64,000 bases of DNA from Hsuehochloa calcarea (taxonomy: Eukaryota > Streptophyta > Magnoliopsida > Poales > Poaceae): NCBI GenBank assembly GCA_036346395.1, contig CM070611.1:21834473-21898472 (forward strand). Direction: 5' to 3'. Position numbers and translations under genes: made by a program. Shown piece by piece: positions 44,400 to 55,479 of this stretch (positions within the stretch are counted from its first letter, which is position 1; the number at the start of each line of letters is the position of its first letter). Below the pieces are notes generated by a model that saw only the letters and a list, made by a program, of their open reading frames with translations, searched no databases and was not told the DNA's origin.

Positions 44400-46747
44400 A
44401 GGTGCAATGATATTTCGCCTTACGAGGGCCAAGCCGCAGATGGAATCACCTTGTCGTCGAAATCCTTTGAACAAAGCCCACGACTCAAAATTGACTTTCT
44501 CGATCCCGGCTTAGTTTTGATCACACCAGTGCTATGGTTTTGAGCACGACGGTGGATGCTTCCTCATATCCTCATGGATATCATATCCTAGACCCTGATT
44601 AAATCTGCAAATTTTAGATTTGTCTAGAATGAGATTGAGCTTCTTCTTGCCTCCTACAAACCTCTCGAGAGTGTTCATAAGATACTGACACTCCCGAAAG
44701 AGAGAGGTGCAAGAAGAGCGAGGGGAAGAAGGGACAGCAGAAGGTAAGGGAGCGAGAAGAAGAACCAACAACGGAGGAAAGATTGGCTTGTGCACGCGGT
44801 AGACTTTGGGGGAACGATCCCTCGCTAATGATTGGTTCACGTTGCTAGGCGTCTCTACCAAACCCTTAGACTTCTTCCCAAAGACACACAATACAAGGAT
44901 GATTGTGTCTCTAGAAGGTCCTTAGTTAGCTTCACACAGTTTTCATCCAAAGCAATCAAATCACATTTTAGTTTATTACATTGCTTGCATGGTGAGCTAA
45001 CAAGATCCTTAGAAGCATCTTGAGCCAATTTATTCTTTGTGATCAATCATTTCTTGAAACCGCTTAGAATCTGATTCTAGTTCATAGATTAACTTAGGAC
45101 AGTTTAAACAAGAAACAATAGGCTCTAGTAGCGCACTTGGAATTTAGTAATTTTGTGATCCGCCTGCTTTAGGTTCATCTTGAGATTATAACAATTTTCA
45201 CAAGTTTCAGCAGATCAAGCAACATGGTATAAAGACCTCTAAACGAATTGTCCTTAACCTCACATGAGGTGCAAGCGGTAGCCTCAATAGTAGTGGATGA
45301 AGGAGGTGCTACCCTACTCATCTCTAATTCAAGAAGAAGGCTAATGTTCTCTACCTTAATCATGTCAAGTTCAGAGGACACACTATCATGCAAGGTCCTT
45401 AGTTTTTCCATATCATTAATCAAAGCACAAAGCATGTGTCACATTCATCACGGGAGGGAGCAGATGTAAGTAAAGTAAGCTCCCGTGATAATCTAACTAC
45501 TTCCTTCTCCAACTCAGCACACTTAGCCCTAGAATTAGCATGAAATCTACCTAGCTTAAGAAAAGCATCATTGTGGTCATAAGTGGGACTAACCTCATCG
45601 AGTCGAGTCTGACTCATTGTCGCTCGATTCGCCCCGAGGGCCATGAAGCACATAGGAGAAGTTGCCGTCGTCCTTGGGATCATGATCGTCCTTCCCATCA
45701 TCGTCACTCCACCCTCCACCTCATTTGGTGTCCGGTTCGTCGAGGCGGTGAGGACGCGATGGAATAGCTTCTTTGCCTTCTCAAAGTTGCGGAACTTCTT
45801 CTTGCCTTGATCAGTCTTTGAGGGCTTCGTGTTGCGGTTCTTGTCGATGTAGTCGTTCTTGCTTGGACCGCCATAGTCACCTTTGCCCTTCCCAAGCTTG
45901 GGACGGTTTGCTCGGATGTGGTTGGGGCCACCACACTCAAACAAATCACAGACCTCCTCTTTTACCATCCCTCCTCCTCTTGTAAGCATGAGTAAACTTC
46001 CGAGCTAGGAGGGCTAGCTGTTCATCCTCAAGTCTGCTCTAGCGATCATCGTTATGTCACGAGAGAGCAGACTAGGAGAACCCGTGTCGACTCGAGAAGA
46101 AGATCCGAAGTGGGATCGGTGACTAAAGCCATCGATCGTGACTTCGACCTTGAGAGACAATGTCAATCTCGTGAGTCTTGAGACGCGAGTAAAGCGCATC
46201 AAGAGTCGTGGTCGAGAGGTCCGTGCTATCTTTGATGGTAGTCACTTTCATCTCCCAAACACGAAGATCAAGTGCGAAAGCATCTGTCGGCGTTATCCGA
46301 GTCGGGGTATGTAAGACCGACCGCTCGGAGGTTGCTCAAAATCTTGTGAAAACGCCAAAAGCACTCGTCAAGAGATTCACCGACAAGCATCTCAAATTTA
46401 TTGTATTCACGCTTGAACTGGTCTTGTCGAGCCGTCTTAATCTGGGTGGAGCCCTCATGGTATGCATCGAGGGTCACCCGGATGTAAAGCGTAAATCAAA
46501 TGAGAAATGCGATCAAACTCATACGCTCAAACCACGAATGATAATGTTCCTTGCCTTAGCATTTGCCTCAACATCGGGCATGTTTCCACATTGATATTTT
46601 CATCGGCAGAACAAGCAAATCTAACCTTCACCTTTCTCCGGATGGCATACCCCGAGCACGGATGTAAGTTTCCATTCGGCTCTTCGGAAGGGTAATCCGA
46701 GGCCATCAAAGACCTGGAGGCTTGGTGGAATACTTGTCCGTTGCCAT
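44400..46747 (-). pseudogene. gag of the copia element
   Basis: The start ATG (complement 46747-46745) begins MATDKYSTKPPGL. The UBN2-type gag domain is seen at about 46477-46268 (DQFKREYNKFEMLVGESLDE, WRFHKILSNLRAVG). The zinc knuckle near 45955-45905 reads CDLFECGGPNHIRANRP. It lacks the last Cys and has extra residues between the first Cys pair, so CX2CX4HX4C is damaged. The stretch 45500-44400 is coiled-coil-like (FHANSRAKCAELEKEVVRLSR), a feature of SIRE-type gag. The leader between LTR and ATG is only about 50 bp. Confidence 0.8.
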
Positions 46748-46787
46748 GGCTCAACCGTAGGTTAAGATCTATAAAGAAGAGCTAACC

Positions 46788-46800
46788 GCTCGATACCAAT
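46788..46800 (-). other. Primer binding site of the copia element
   Basis: CGCTCGATACCAAT on the plus strand is ATTGGTATCGAGCG on the element strand. It is an initiator-Met type primer site with the AG of ATCAGAG reduced, adjacent to the 5' LTR. Confidence 0.75.
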
Positions 46801-48420
46801 TGAAGGACCGAAATGGCAAGAAGGGGGTGAATGGTGCCTAAAATTAATACTCCCTTTCTTGTATTTAAACAAGCCTACAAAGATCTCGGAGATCTAAAGA
46901 AAGTAAATGAAGCAAGATCAAATAACAAAAACAAGCCTCGGCCGTTTCTTCCGAAATCGGAAGCTCCGCCAAGAAGGTGCGGAAGTTCCGCTATGTAGTT
47001 CCGCGATGTATGGCGCTGAAGTTCCGCTAGCGATACTTCACAGATAAAATCTAAGCTCTGATTATCCCGACCGACGAACGTAACGCCGGTTTTTGCCCAA
47101 AAATCCAAACTACTTTTGATCTGTTGTTCTTCTCTGGTCAAGTTTCACAGGATATCATCCTAAACAACATCTTGACCATATTGAGAAGAAGTTGCTAGCA
47201 AAGGTTCAACAAACAAAGCAAAATCGGGTTTCTTGAGGAATACGAAAGAAAGACCAAAACCCGTGAATCGAGAGATTCTTAGATTCTTAGCTCATGAAAC
47301 ATTGAGGATATATTAGCAATATCAAAACGACTCTATCTCTCAAGTTTCATGCACTCTCATAAGATAAATCAAAAGATACACCGAACCCTAGATATTCAAC
47401 GTAAAAACAGTGAGAGGAAGAGTTGTAAAATCAAGTAATCAAAACCTCATATTTCATTGGATTGAAACAAGGATTACAGAGGTAAAGCAAAGAGGAATGA
47501 TTACAATAGATTTCAGTTCGTACATTCCAACTCAAACACTCTAAAAAAAAACTCTCCAAAGCAAACCCTAATTTTATCTCCAGAAGTGCCAACCCTAACT
47601 CCAGGGTTCTCCCCTATTTATAGCCTTTGCTAATGGGCCTCCGACCCATTAAGCCCGCTACCCGAACGGAACCGCCTCCACTTTTGCCGCTTTGCGAAAA
47701 GACCCTTTCGCCCCTTGCGCACCTTCTGGAAGCCTCCCGTACACCTTGCTGTCCTTGACACGCAACCACCTCAAGATTCACGCCGTCTTCGACACATCCG
47801 ACCGTTCTGACCTCAACGCTGCCTGCGCCTTGTCCGATCACCTCGTGTCCCACCACGACTTCGTCTCGATGTCCTGCAGTCAACACGCACAAAAACACAT
47901 CACATAGCATTGCACAATATCATAGCATCAACATTTGTATAAGACTCAAACTCATACGTAATCAAAATCACAAATTAACCTTCTCGCATAGTTCGGACAC
48001 AATCGGAAGTTCGCGATTTACCACAGTGGAAGTTCCGATTTCTAACATCCGCATTTGTCGGGATTATCGGAAGTTCGCTCTTACCATTGCGGAACTTCCG
48101 ATCTTCTATTATCTGTAACCCATTTTCAAAACCGATTTTCATCTCGGAGGAAACTTAACACGGTATTATCGGACACTCCGCTACCTCATGTGCGGAAGTT
48201 CTGATTTTCTTCAGCCGAACTCAAAACCCAGGTTAATCGGAAGTTCCTATTTCCAATGCCGGTAGTTCCGATTATCGAAACTTCCGCTCTATACACGTGT
48301 AGTTCCGATTTCACGATTGAAAGATGAAGCAGTCAAACCTAAACACTCAACTATCAACCTATTCAACACAATGTCAAATACTCATCACTCAGAATGGAGG
48401 ACCTCTCACATGGTCTCTCA
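46801..48420 (-). repeat. 5' LTR of the copia element
   Basis: Starts TGAAGGACCG and ends GGTCTCTCA, followed by target duplication AGAGT. The TATA box complement CTATTTATAG is at 47614-47623, and the GGAAGTTCC palindrome cluster is at about 47998-48300. Confidence 0.95.
47614..47623 (-). promoter_or_regulatory. TATA box in the copia 5' LTR (element promoter)
   Basis: CTATAAATAG on the element strand. Transcription would run leftward through gag-pol. Confidence 0.6.
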
Positions 48421-48573
48421 AGAGTATAGATCTAAAATAGCCCAAATTCAACAAACACAAGACAAGAACATTTCGGCAAAATAATTTTATTTTTATTTTA
48501 TTAATTCATTATGGCTACTACAAAGGTTTGGTAGCTCATAATTCGCAACTAAAGGAAAAATTTAAGGTCAAAT

Positions 48574-49156
48574 CTATGGTGTTATTGGGGTATAATCTGG
48601 CTCACTAGAACTAGCCTCGCCTTCCTTGTAGGAGGCCAGTTCTTTTTCTGCAGTCTTCAACTTTTCTTCTGCATCTTGTAATTTCACTTGCATGAGAGAC
48701 AGTTCATCTAGTGTATTCCCGTAGGCATAATCCATGGCTCTGGCCAGATCCACCTGATGAGTGAGATCGGGACAGTCTTCATCTCTAGTTGAGCGGAAAG
48801 CACTGTCATGCCGGGTTGGGATGTGCATTGGGTAATAGTGGAACCCAAAGGCCGTTGAGGCGGTGATAAATAGATGTAGCGAAGTCTGCGGGTTGCTTCC
48901 TGGTCTGCATCTGGATGCCTTCGGCGAAGGTGTCTCGTCGCATTGGGGCATCGAAGATGTGGAAGTCTGTGTTCGGCGATAGATTGGAGTAGAGGATCAC
49001 CTCTACTCTCCACCGTTCCTGATTTCCCACCTTATACTTGTATCCTTGATACGTCGGTCTTTCTTCAAAGTCCAAGTGCTGCATCATCTTCCAGAGAATG
49101 GCGGCCCAATGACCAGCAAAGACTCCATGGGAAATGGCATTCGGAACTTCAGCCAT
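48574..49156 (-). pseudogene. Additional ORF of gypsy family G, upstream of gag
   Basis: A 116-codon frame (49156-48806) starts MAEVPNAISHGVFAGHW and is rich in Trp and aromatic residues (ILWKMMQHLDFEERP, GNQERWRVEVILYS, PMRRDTFAEGIQ). A frameshift near 48880 carries the protein into a second frame (to 48574) ending in an acidic coiled-coil-like tail (LSLMQVKLQDAEEKLKTAEK, then SSSEPDYTPITP). It lies between primer site and gag on the element strand. It is not a known gag, pol or envelope domain. I believe similar unnamed frames occur in other grass gypsy elements, but cannot verify that here. Function unknown. Confidence 0.7.
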
Positions 49157-49306
49157 CTACAATTTTTGAAAAGGAGATGAGTTAGTAAATAATTTTTTCA
49201 AGAGAAAAGTTGAGGAATGACTCCAGAAGACCAAGTTATTTTTAATTTTCAAAATAAATCCTTAAGGGTTTGATTTCCTTCTAGGTCACGACCTACAGTC
49301 GATATG

Positions 49307-49319
49307 GCTCTGATACCAC
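49307..49319 (-). other. Primer binding site of gypsy family G, intact
   Basis: GGCTCTGATACCA on the plus strand is TGGTATCAGAGCC on the element strand, 3 bp from the 5' LTR; it matches the plant initiator-Met tRNA end. Confidence 0.9.
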
Positions 49320-49322
49320 TTT

Positions 49323-52300
49323 TGTCGAACCCGGGAACGAAGGATCCCGAATTCTCTGTGTTCATACACTAGTCCAGGATTTCCAGTGTACACAGTCACA
49401 AAAATGTTATCACAAACATATCCAGCGTGTATATTTAATAAGCATAGAGTTTATTACAAGCGGGCCGAGGCCAAATAAAACATTAGCGGAGCAAATAATA
49501 ATGGTAAGCCACACGATACGCCACAGTAATCGTCTCGAGGTATTGCCTAATCGCCCCGCTCCTCACCTTAGGATAGCAGTCTTCTCTGAATAATAATATT
49601 CACAAGAGTGAGCACTACAAGCTGTGCTCGCAAATTACACCAATCGTAATTTAGAATGTATGCATAAGTTTATCAAAGGGGGTTATAGGGTTTATTTGCG
49701 TAAATCAGCCTTTTTAGTTTAAATATTTATACTAAGTTTCAAGGCATATTTTTATTCCTAGCTAAATTCAAATTTTTGAAGTTCATCATTTTATAGTGGA
49801 TAACCTCCATATGAAACATGGTGAAGGATACCCTCCTATCACAAGGCTACCCGCCTAATTTTACCACAAGGATTAACCATCCTCAAATCATGTCCAAAGT
49901 TATTTTAAAACCAAAAACAAATCTAACTTAGAGTGGCTTTGCTCAGCATGTCCATAACCGTGGACACGGCTATTCGAATAGATTTACACTCTGCAGAGGT
50001 GGTACAACTTTACCCACACGAGATAATTTGCAGTTATGTCGGCCAATACACGCTTCCTTAGGCGTGTGGTGGGCAATTATCACAAGGCGTTTCCAATGCA
50101 CTACCTCAATACCAATGTGCCCACTAAGGTTTCACTTCCATTAGGCTAACCACCTGCCGGAAGCCCCCTCTTGCGCCAAGTGGGAATAAAGTCTAACCGA
50201 CACCCACACAACAAAAATGGCATAAACAATACCGAGGTAATACAAATTATTAAGCCCGGTTACGCCCATACGAACATGTGGTAGTACGGTGGAGCTTTTG
50301 TAAGATGCGGCTCAAAGGCGGTCCTTAATCTACTTGGGCAACTTTCAATAAAACCACAGGTCTCGATCCTAACAGACAGCCGTGCATAAACTGCACCACT
50401 AAGCGGTCCATGTTTGCCCAAGTACAAACCATTTTCTTTTATTTTTATAATTTTCAAAGACATTTGCAAAAGTCCACCATGACAAAGCAATGTCATAGGC
50501 TTTTATCAATTTATGAAATTTTGGCTAAATTCTCCCAAAGTCAAATATTTCATGGTCTAAGCATTGCTATGCATATATTTATTTTTAAATTCATTTGACT
50601 AAGGTTACAAGGAATTGATAATACAACAATCAAATTTGGCTATACAAAGGAATTGGAATAATTAAATATTTAAAATAGGAATTTAAAATAATTAAATACA
50701 ATTATGCATGCAATAATAATTTAAAAGCAGAATTAAATAATTTTAAATATTGGGGCAAAATGGTCAATGGTGTAACTTGCCTTGTTCAAATTCACAGTAT
50801 TCTACTTCTTCAATAGGGTCAAGCTCTCTGAGTCGTCAAAATCTATCTGTGAAAATATTCCAAATTCAAGCGAATTCAAATGAACACAAATAAATTCAAA
50901 TGAAAATTCAAATTAACTCTAAATTAAATAATTTTGGTTTAGTTAGCTAGATCTTGATTTTATACAAATTTAGAAATTTGAATCACCTAAATCGGAGTTT
51001 GTATGAAGAAATACGAGCTCTGAAAGTTTAAAACCTAAATTAAATCCTAAAATCAGAATTTCGAATTTTCGAATTAAATTTCTAAAGGAAATTATCTTTA
51101 TTGCGCCGGTGACGTCGCAGTGATCTTGTGCACCGAGACCGACAAGTGGGCCCATACAGTATGGGTCGAGTCCACAACAGGCACAAGTCCACAGTGGACT
51201 CGGCCACAAGACTGATGTGAAGGAGCGGTTGTCTTTGGCTGCCAAGGCTATTTGGCGCCCACGTGGCACGCCACGCATACCTTGGTAGGGGTGAGGTGGC
51301 GCCGATGTGGCGCCGAGGTGGTGACCACGTCGGCACCGAGAGGGGAGGCGCTTCGAGGCGAAGTGCAGCGCCTGCGCGTGGCGAGCTCCGGTGAGTCTGC
51401 GAAATGTTCAGAGGTGATGCTAAGTGCGATGCACTACTGGCGACGGAGGAGAATGGCGGAAGTTCGTCGGCGACGAGAGGCGGCGGTGTGGTTCGGTTGT
51501 TGGCGGCGAAGGGCTCGGTGATGTTCGAGGGTGAGGAGGTGCGCTCGAGTTCGGTGACGAGGCGATGTGATGGTGCGGTCGAGGTGGCCGAGGACGTCCG
51601 TGGCGCCAAATCGGAGAAGAACGAACCGGCCTCCGGTGGGGAAACTTGAAATGCGGCGATCGAGGCGATTGAGGGGCTGGAGATGGGGAATGGGATGCGG
51701 AGAGAGGCGCACCGGGGACACCTTTATAGCGAGGAGGCCGGAGGCGAGGTTAGCGGCATTAATGCGGTGGCAACGGCGCGGCGGCGTTAGGGCGAGTAAA
51801 GGAGGGGGAAACAGCAGGGGTGAATGCGCGGAGTAGGGGAAGTTAGCGCGTGATGGCGAGTGAAGAGAGGGAGGGAATCGCGGGAGTGAAGAGCTCCGAG
51901 GCGAGCGGTAATGGCGGCGAGAGCGACGGGCGCGCGGGGGAGAAGAAGGGGGCGGGGAAGAAGACGCCGGTGGGGCCCACCTGTCGGCGAGAGAGAGAGA
52001 GAGAGAGAAGAATGCGGGTGGATTGATGTTGGCCGTCCGATTTCGATCGGACGGCCCGCGTTACTCGCGCGCGGGGAGAAAGTGGGCGAGCAGCAGACAA
52101 AGGTCTTTGGGCTTCGCCCGATCAGATATGTAGAATTTTAGATTCTTTTTCAATTTATTTAATTCCAGAAATTCAAATAGGCTTTAGAAAATAGTAAATG
52201 AAGTCCAAAAATTTTGAGAAAATTCACAGAAATTCTATGAGGCATTCTGGACTTAAATAAATTAATTCCAACTTTTAGTTGGTAATAGATTTTGCACATA

Positions 52301-52412
52301 AATTCTTTTAGCCTTAATATACTTTAGGGAAAAGTTTTTAAAATTTCCAGAAAATCCACAAAAATTATTGATGTTTTATTTTCAACTGAAATTGAAATTT
52401 TGGGCTGTTACA
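49323..52412 (-). repeat. 5' LTR of gypsy family G
   Basis: On the plus strand it starts TGTCGAACCCGGGAACG and ends GGGCTGTTACA. It pairs with 29877-32982. A TATA box (element strand CTATAAAGG) is at 51721-51731, and a GA repeat is at 51987-52007. The GC-rich part 51100-52100 carries most of the differences from its partner. Confidence 0.93.
51721..51731 (-). promoter_or_regulatory. TATA box in the 5' LTR of family G
   Basis: CCTTTATAGCG on the plus strand is CGCTATAAAGG on the element strand. It is the likely promoter of the element, reading leftward. Confidence 0.5.
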
Positions 52413-52778
52413 GTTTCGTTGTCACTGGGTTAAACTTCCGCAGGGCATGAAGGTCGACAAGTATGACATCACTACTGTGGACCTCAAACGTGTCGGATAC
52501 AAGGACGAACCATTCGTACTCGCTAAGCAAGTTGTTCAAGTTTTTTATGTAACGGACCCAGCAAATAAGAACCGCCACGTAGTTCTTCATGGGAAAAGAA
52601 GGATTGTCGGAGTTGAGAATGTCGTGGATGAGGAAGAGTACAATCAATTTGACGAGTTGCCTCCTTTGGAGAGCGACAAAGATCGACCGTGGAAGAACCC
52701 AGTGAGGAAGCTAGCTATATGTGCGTCGATCATCATGAAGGACTATATTTCAATTAAGCATGTATATATTCCATTGTA
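52413..52778 (+). pseudogene. CACTA TNP2-type transposase, C-terminal part (DUF4216 region)
   Basis: The frame from about 52447 reads MKVDKYDITTVDLKRVGYKD, EPFVLAKQVVQVFYVTDP, HVVLHGKRRIVGVENVVDEE and YNQFDELPPLESDKD, the usual C-terminal DUF4216 segment of TNP2. It ends at a TAA at 52777-52779. It is the direct continuation of the gene broken at 29876. This part has 110 uninterrupted codons, better kept than the first part. Confidence 0.88.
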
Positions 52779-53185
52779 ATTAATTTGATGTTAACATGGT
52801 AACGCGGCACGTGTTATGGGCCAGTGCTAAATCGGTCAACTTGCCTCGGTCGATCATGTGAGACCCCGGTTTATCAGACTTGTAATGCAAAAGATATATA
52901 TGAGAAAATTAAACACCTCATTTGGAGCTATGATACAGTGAATCAAGCACCTCATGAGATGAACAACCCAATTGGATTCATCTCATTTCAAGCTATGATG
53001 CACTTTCTACAATTTTTTAAAGCCTTGAAATGAGCAAAAGTAAAATGCATAAGTAAACTTTTCACAGTAAGCTCATTAATTAATAGAGGAATCCAACAAA
53101 ATTGGATTCACTCAAAAATAGTTTACAGCGAAAAAGTTATGCATTTTTGAATTTAATTGCATTTTTCAGTTAACAAATAATCCTT
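52779..53185. other. AT-rich stretch after TNP2 with a short hairpin
   Basis: No coding signal is seen. CTCATTTCAAG at about 52981-52992 and CTTGAAATGAG at about 53024-53034 can pair around a loop of about 30 bases. Two related words, CCAATTGGATTC and AAAATTGGATTC, flank the area. Confidence 0.4.
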
Positions 53186-53576
53186 CTCGGACGGTTCAGC
53201 AATGGAACCGTCTGTGATATTAAAATTAGGGTTTCTCTGTTAAGTGTTCAAGGACGGTTCTAACGGTTGGATTTAGATCCAACGGTCCATGTGGATGGCA
53301 ACGTTGGACGGTCGTAACTTTTACGAATCGGGCGTTGATCTATCTATGGACGGTTTACAACGAGAGTGCTTTCGGACGGTCCGAACGTTCACGAGAATCT
53401 GGACCGTCCATCTAAATAACGACGGTTCTACATATGTGTGTGTCTGTTCATATCACAGACGGTTCATATAGAACCGTCTGTGATAGTTAACATCACAGAC
53501 GGTTTGTTTATGGAACCGTCTGTGATGTATTATCTGCACGGTTCTATCATAGAACCGCTCGTGATATCGTGTATAT
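53186..53576 (+). repeat. Second CACTA-type subterminal repeat cluster
   Basis: Palindromic units of the form CAGACGGTTC, spacer, GAACCGTCTGTGATA lie at 53186-53220, 53452-53486 and 53491-53526. The unit at 53533-53576 uses the GAACCGCTCGTGATA form found at 26391-26676. Degenerate copies lie between (53250-53440). No CACTA terminus is visible on either side. It could be the 3' subterminal region of the element starting at 26357, or the 5' region of a second, decapitated element. Confidence 0.7.
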
Positions 53577-53589
53577 AAGTTTGTTTATC

Positions 53590-53960
53590 ATCGAACGGTT
53601 GTGCACACTCTGCTTTTTCCACCCTTCTCTGCTGTGAGAGCCGCGAGGGTTTACCAGTGCCGCCTCCCTTCGTCCCCGCCTCTGACCAGCGCCGCCTCCC
53701 TTCGTCCCTGCCTCCGACCAGCGCCGCCTCCCGCCCGCCGAGCACCCGGTGAGTTTCAGCGCCGCCTCCCTTCTCTGTGAGAGCGAGGGTTTACCTCGGT
53801 GCCGCCCGCCCCGCCGCGCACCGGTGAGTTTCCCGCTTCCCCTTCTCTCGCGAGAGGCGAGGGTTTACCTCGGTGCCGCCGCCCCGCCGAGCACCCGAGG
53901 GTTTCTTTGTGCTTTCTTTGTGCTTTTGTTTGAAATATTGGCCATCTGTGCTCAAAGTTG
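53590..53960 (+). other. GC-rich leader with short direct repeats
   Basis: A CCAGCGCCGCCTCCCTTCGTCC-like unit repeats at about 53658-53735. The word GCGAGGGTTTAC recurs near 53646, 53784 and 53859. Possible donors of the form GGTGAGTTT follow near 53748 and 53821. The layout (subterminal repeats, GC-rich leader, AT-rich intron) mirrors 26391-27045. Confidence 0.45.
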
Positions 53961-54387
53961 TTGCTATAATATATATGTAAATTTGAAGTTAATGGAGATG
54001 AACTACACAAAGTTGCACATAGTGGATTGTCTCCAATCTATGGCTCAGTTGGAGCTTAATATGATCTGCAACTACGGTCTGATTCTTTCTGTAACTTGAG
54101 AGGCTGAAGATGAAGTCTTGTACCAACAGTATGCTCTAGTATTGTACCAACAGTATGCTTTAGTATTGGTTTTCGCTGTTTTTCTGTAGGAGTGCAAGTG
54201 GAAAAAAAGCTATTACGACAATTAGTTGGATACCCCAGTATTGTACCAACCGTATGCTTTAGTATTGTACCAACTAATATTTAGAAGACAAATAGGCCTA
54301 TACTGCTGAATTTGTTTAGCATCTGTTTTTTTGAAGCAATGTAATGATCCCAAAATTCAAGCTAAAGAGAGGTAGTGAGCTACTATG
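53961..54387. other. AT-rich intron-like stretch with a 24-bp direct repeat
   Basis: ATTGTACCAACAGTATGCT is repeated in tandem at about 54115-54165 and again, slightly changed, at 54238-54280. No coding signal was seen. Confidence 0.5.
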
Positions 54388-54905
54388 AAAATCATGAAAC
54401 ATGGCCATTAACATATTTTTAATGACATCCCAAAATACCTGATGGAACTCGGCTGGAAGCCATCTGGCCTAGGTGCTTTATTATGGTCCATTTGAAAAAC
54501 TGCTTCTTTCACATCTTTTTAAGTGAAAGGTTCTGTAAGGGAATTAATTTTCGCATCTGAAACTTGAGGTATATCCTTTGTAACAGCATAAATCATAGAT
54601 AAATGATTAACTTCGGATGGTCCAAACAAACTTTTATAATAATTGGTGATATACTTTTTTTAATTGTACACCACTCTGAATTATTCCTTCCTCTTGTTCG
54701 AGCTAAAAAATTCTTTATCTTCTATGCTTCCCATTCGCAATCAAATGGCAATATCGTGTATTTCTATCCCCCTTCAAAAGAAATTTCGCTTTGGACCTCT
54801 GCATTGCCAAATTTGTATGGCAGAAAGACCTCTATTTTTCTTTTTTCACACATCAGCAACTAGGGGTATCCAACTACGACAATTGCCGAAAGTGGGTCTT
54901 TGAAT
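54388..54905 (-). pseudogene. LINE (L1-type) reverse transcriptase fragment
   Basis: Read on the minus strand, broken frames encode NTRYCHLIANGKHRR-like, LEQEEG, NYYKSLFG-like and EVNHLSMIYAVTKDIPQVSD-like pieces. VFQMDHNKAPRPDGF (about 54500-54455) then VFWDV-like coding is the start of the L1 RT domain of plant LINEs, normally KAPGPDGF. Only the N-terminal part of RT is present; the catalytic centre, the endonuclease and both ends are missing. It lies antisense to the surrounding CACTA genes, probably inside an intron. Confidence 0.8.
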
Positions 54906-55265
54906 TGTAATAATCTTAGAATGATGAAAACCTATGGAAATAAGGCGGTACCGATTTACTAGGTTGGCCTAGGTATCATGGGTATCCGGTGTCGACTAAT
55001 GCAGGTTAGCCTAGGTGACTTGAAAAACCAAGATGCGGTTAACCTAGGTTGGTGTGGGTAGTCTCGATACTTAGGGTCTTGACTAACTGCAGGTAAGCGT
55101 GGGAACCGTGATGATTCTTATGGTACATTCGACGGTAATTTATTTTATTTTACTCCGAGATGGCAAGCGTTGATTATATTTGTTTATATTTTTGTGCAAT
55201 TTCCCATATATTATATACTATGTAATAATTGCGCACGTAACTTATATAGATAGCAAGTAAGCGAG
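54906..55265. other. Spacer upstream of the CACTA second-gene exon
   Basis: A GGTTNNCCTAGGT word recurs at about 54963, 55005 and 55038. Otherwise it is AT-rich, with ATATAGATAGCAAG just before the next start codon and no coding signal. Confidence 0.4.
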
Positions 55266-55479
55266 ATGGCGAGGCACGCGTCTTCGCCGGCGTCGGCCGA
55301 CGCCGCTAAATGCGTCTGGATCTCCGATCAAGGTGGTACGCAGCGAGAAGGCGGAGGAATCTCAAATTGCCCTCGGGCGCATGAGCGATCACGGAGGTCG
55401 GTGGCGTCGGGATCCCGCCGAGTCCCAAGAAAGCGGTGCGAGATTTGGATCGTCTCACGGGTACTTGCAAGGCAGGTCC
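55266..55479 (+). pseudogene. CACTA second-gene (TNP1/TNPA-type) exon, 5' part
   Basis: The ATG at 55266 opens MARHASSPASADAAKCVW, a Ser/Ala-rich start. The segment is GC-rich, unlike its surroundings, and runs to the LTR at 55480. Later frames are broken (the 86-codon frame passes into the LTR). The assignment rests on the part after the insertion (60340 onward), which is clearly CACTA-like. I cannot confirm the family from these 214 bases alone. Confidence 0.5.

Larger units (their letters stand above)
37438..48420 (-). mobile_element. Ty1/copia LTR retrotransposon, Opie/Ji-like (SIRE clade), nested in gypsy family G
   Basis: This is a complete element of about 11 kb, with LTRs at 46801-48420 (5') and 37438-39045 (3') and an exact target duplication AGAGT (37433-37437 and 48421-48425). 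The order gag, protease, integrase, RT, RNase H (read leftward) defines Ty1/copia. The RT motif DDIIFGGSS with FEMSMMGELSFFLGFQIKQ, the size, and a long non-coding stretch after RNase H with AAAGGGGAGAA match the SIRE/Opie group; the clade is my inference. It is the youngest visible layer of this nest because nothing interrupts it. Confidence 0.95.
29877..52412 (-). mobile_element. Large Ty3/gypsy LTR retrotransposon, family G, carrying an extra ORF and a nested copia element
   Basis: LTRs lie at 49323-52412 (5') and 29877-32982 (3'). Primer site, extra ORF, gag, protease, RT, RNase H and integrase lie between them on the minus strand. Without the copia insertion it is about 11.5 kb. On the element strand the LTR starts TGTAACAGCCC and ends CCCGGGTTCGACA. 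The flanks read TGTTT on the left and GTTTC on the right, so the target duplication is imperfect or blurred by indels. The insertion is nevertheless certain, because the TNP2 frame resumes on the far side. The EEEATWEREE motif in the integrase tail suggests a chromovirus (Tekay-like). Confidence 0.93.

Noticed and set aside
52824..53033. 69-codon frame after TNP2
   Set aside because: It overlaps the hairpin-forming AT-rich stretch, has no motif, and its start lies in TNP2 flanking sequence.
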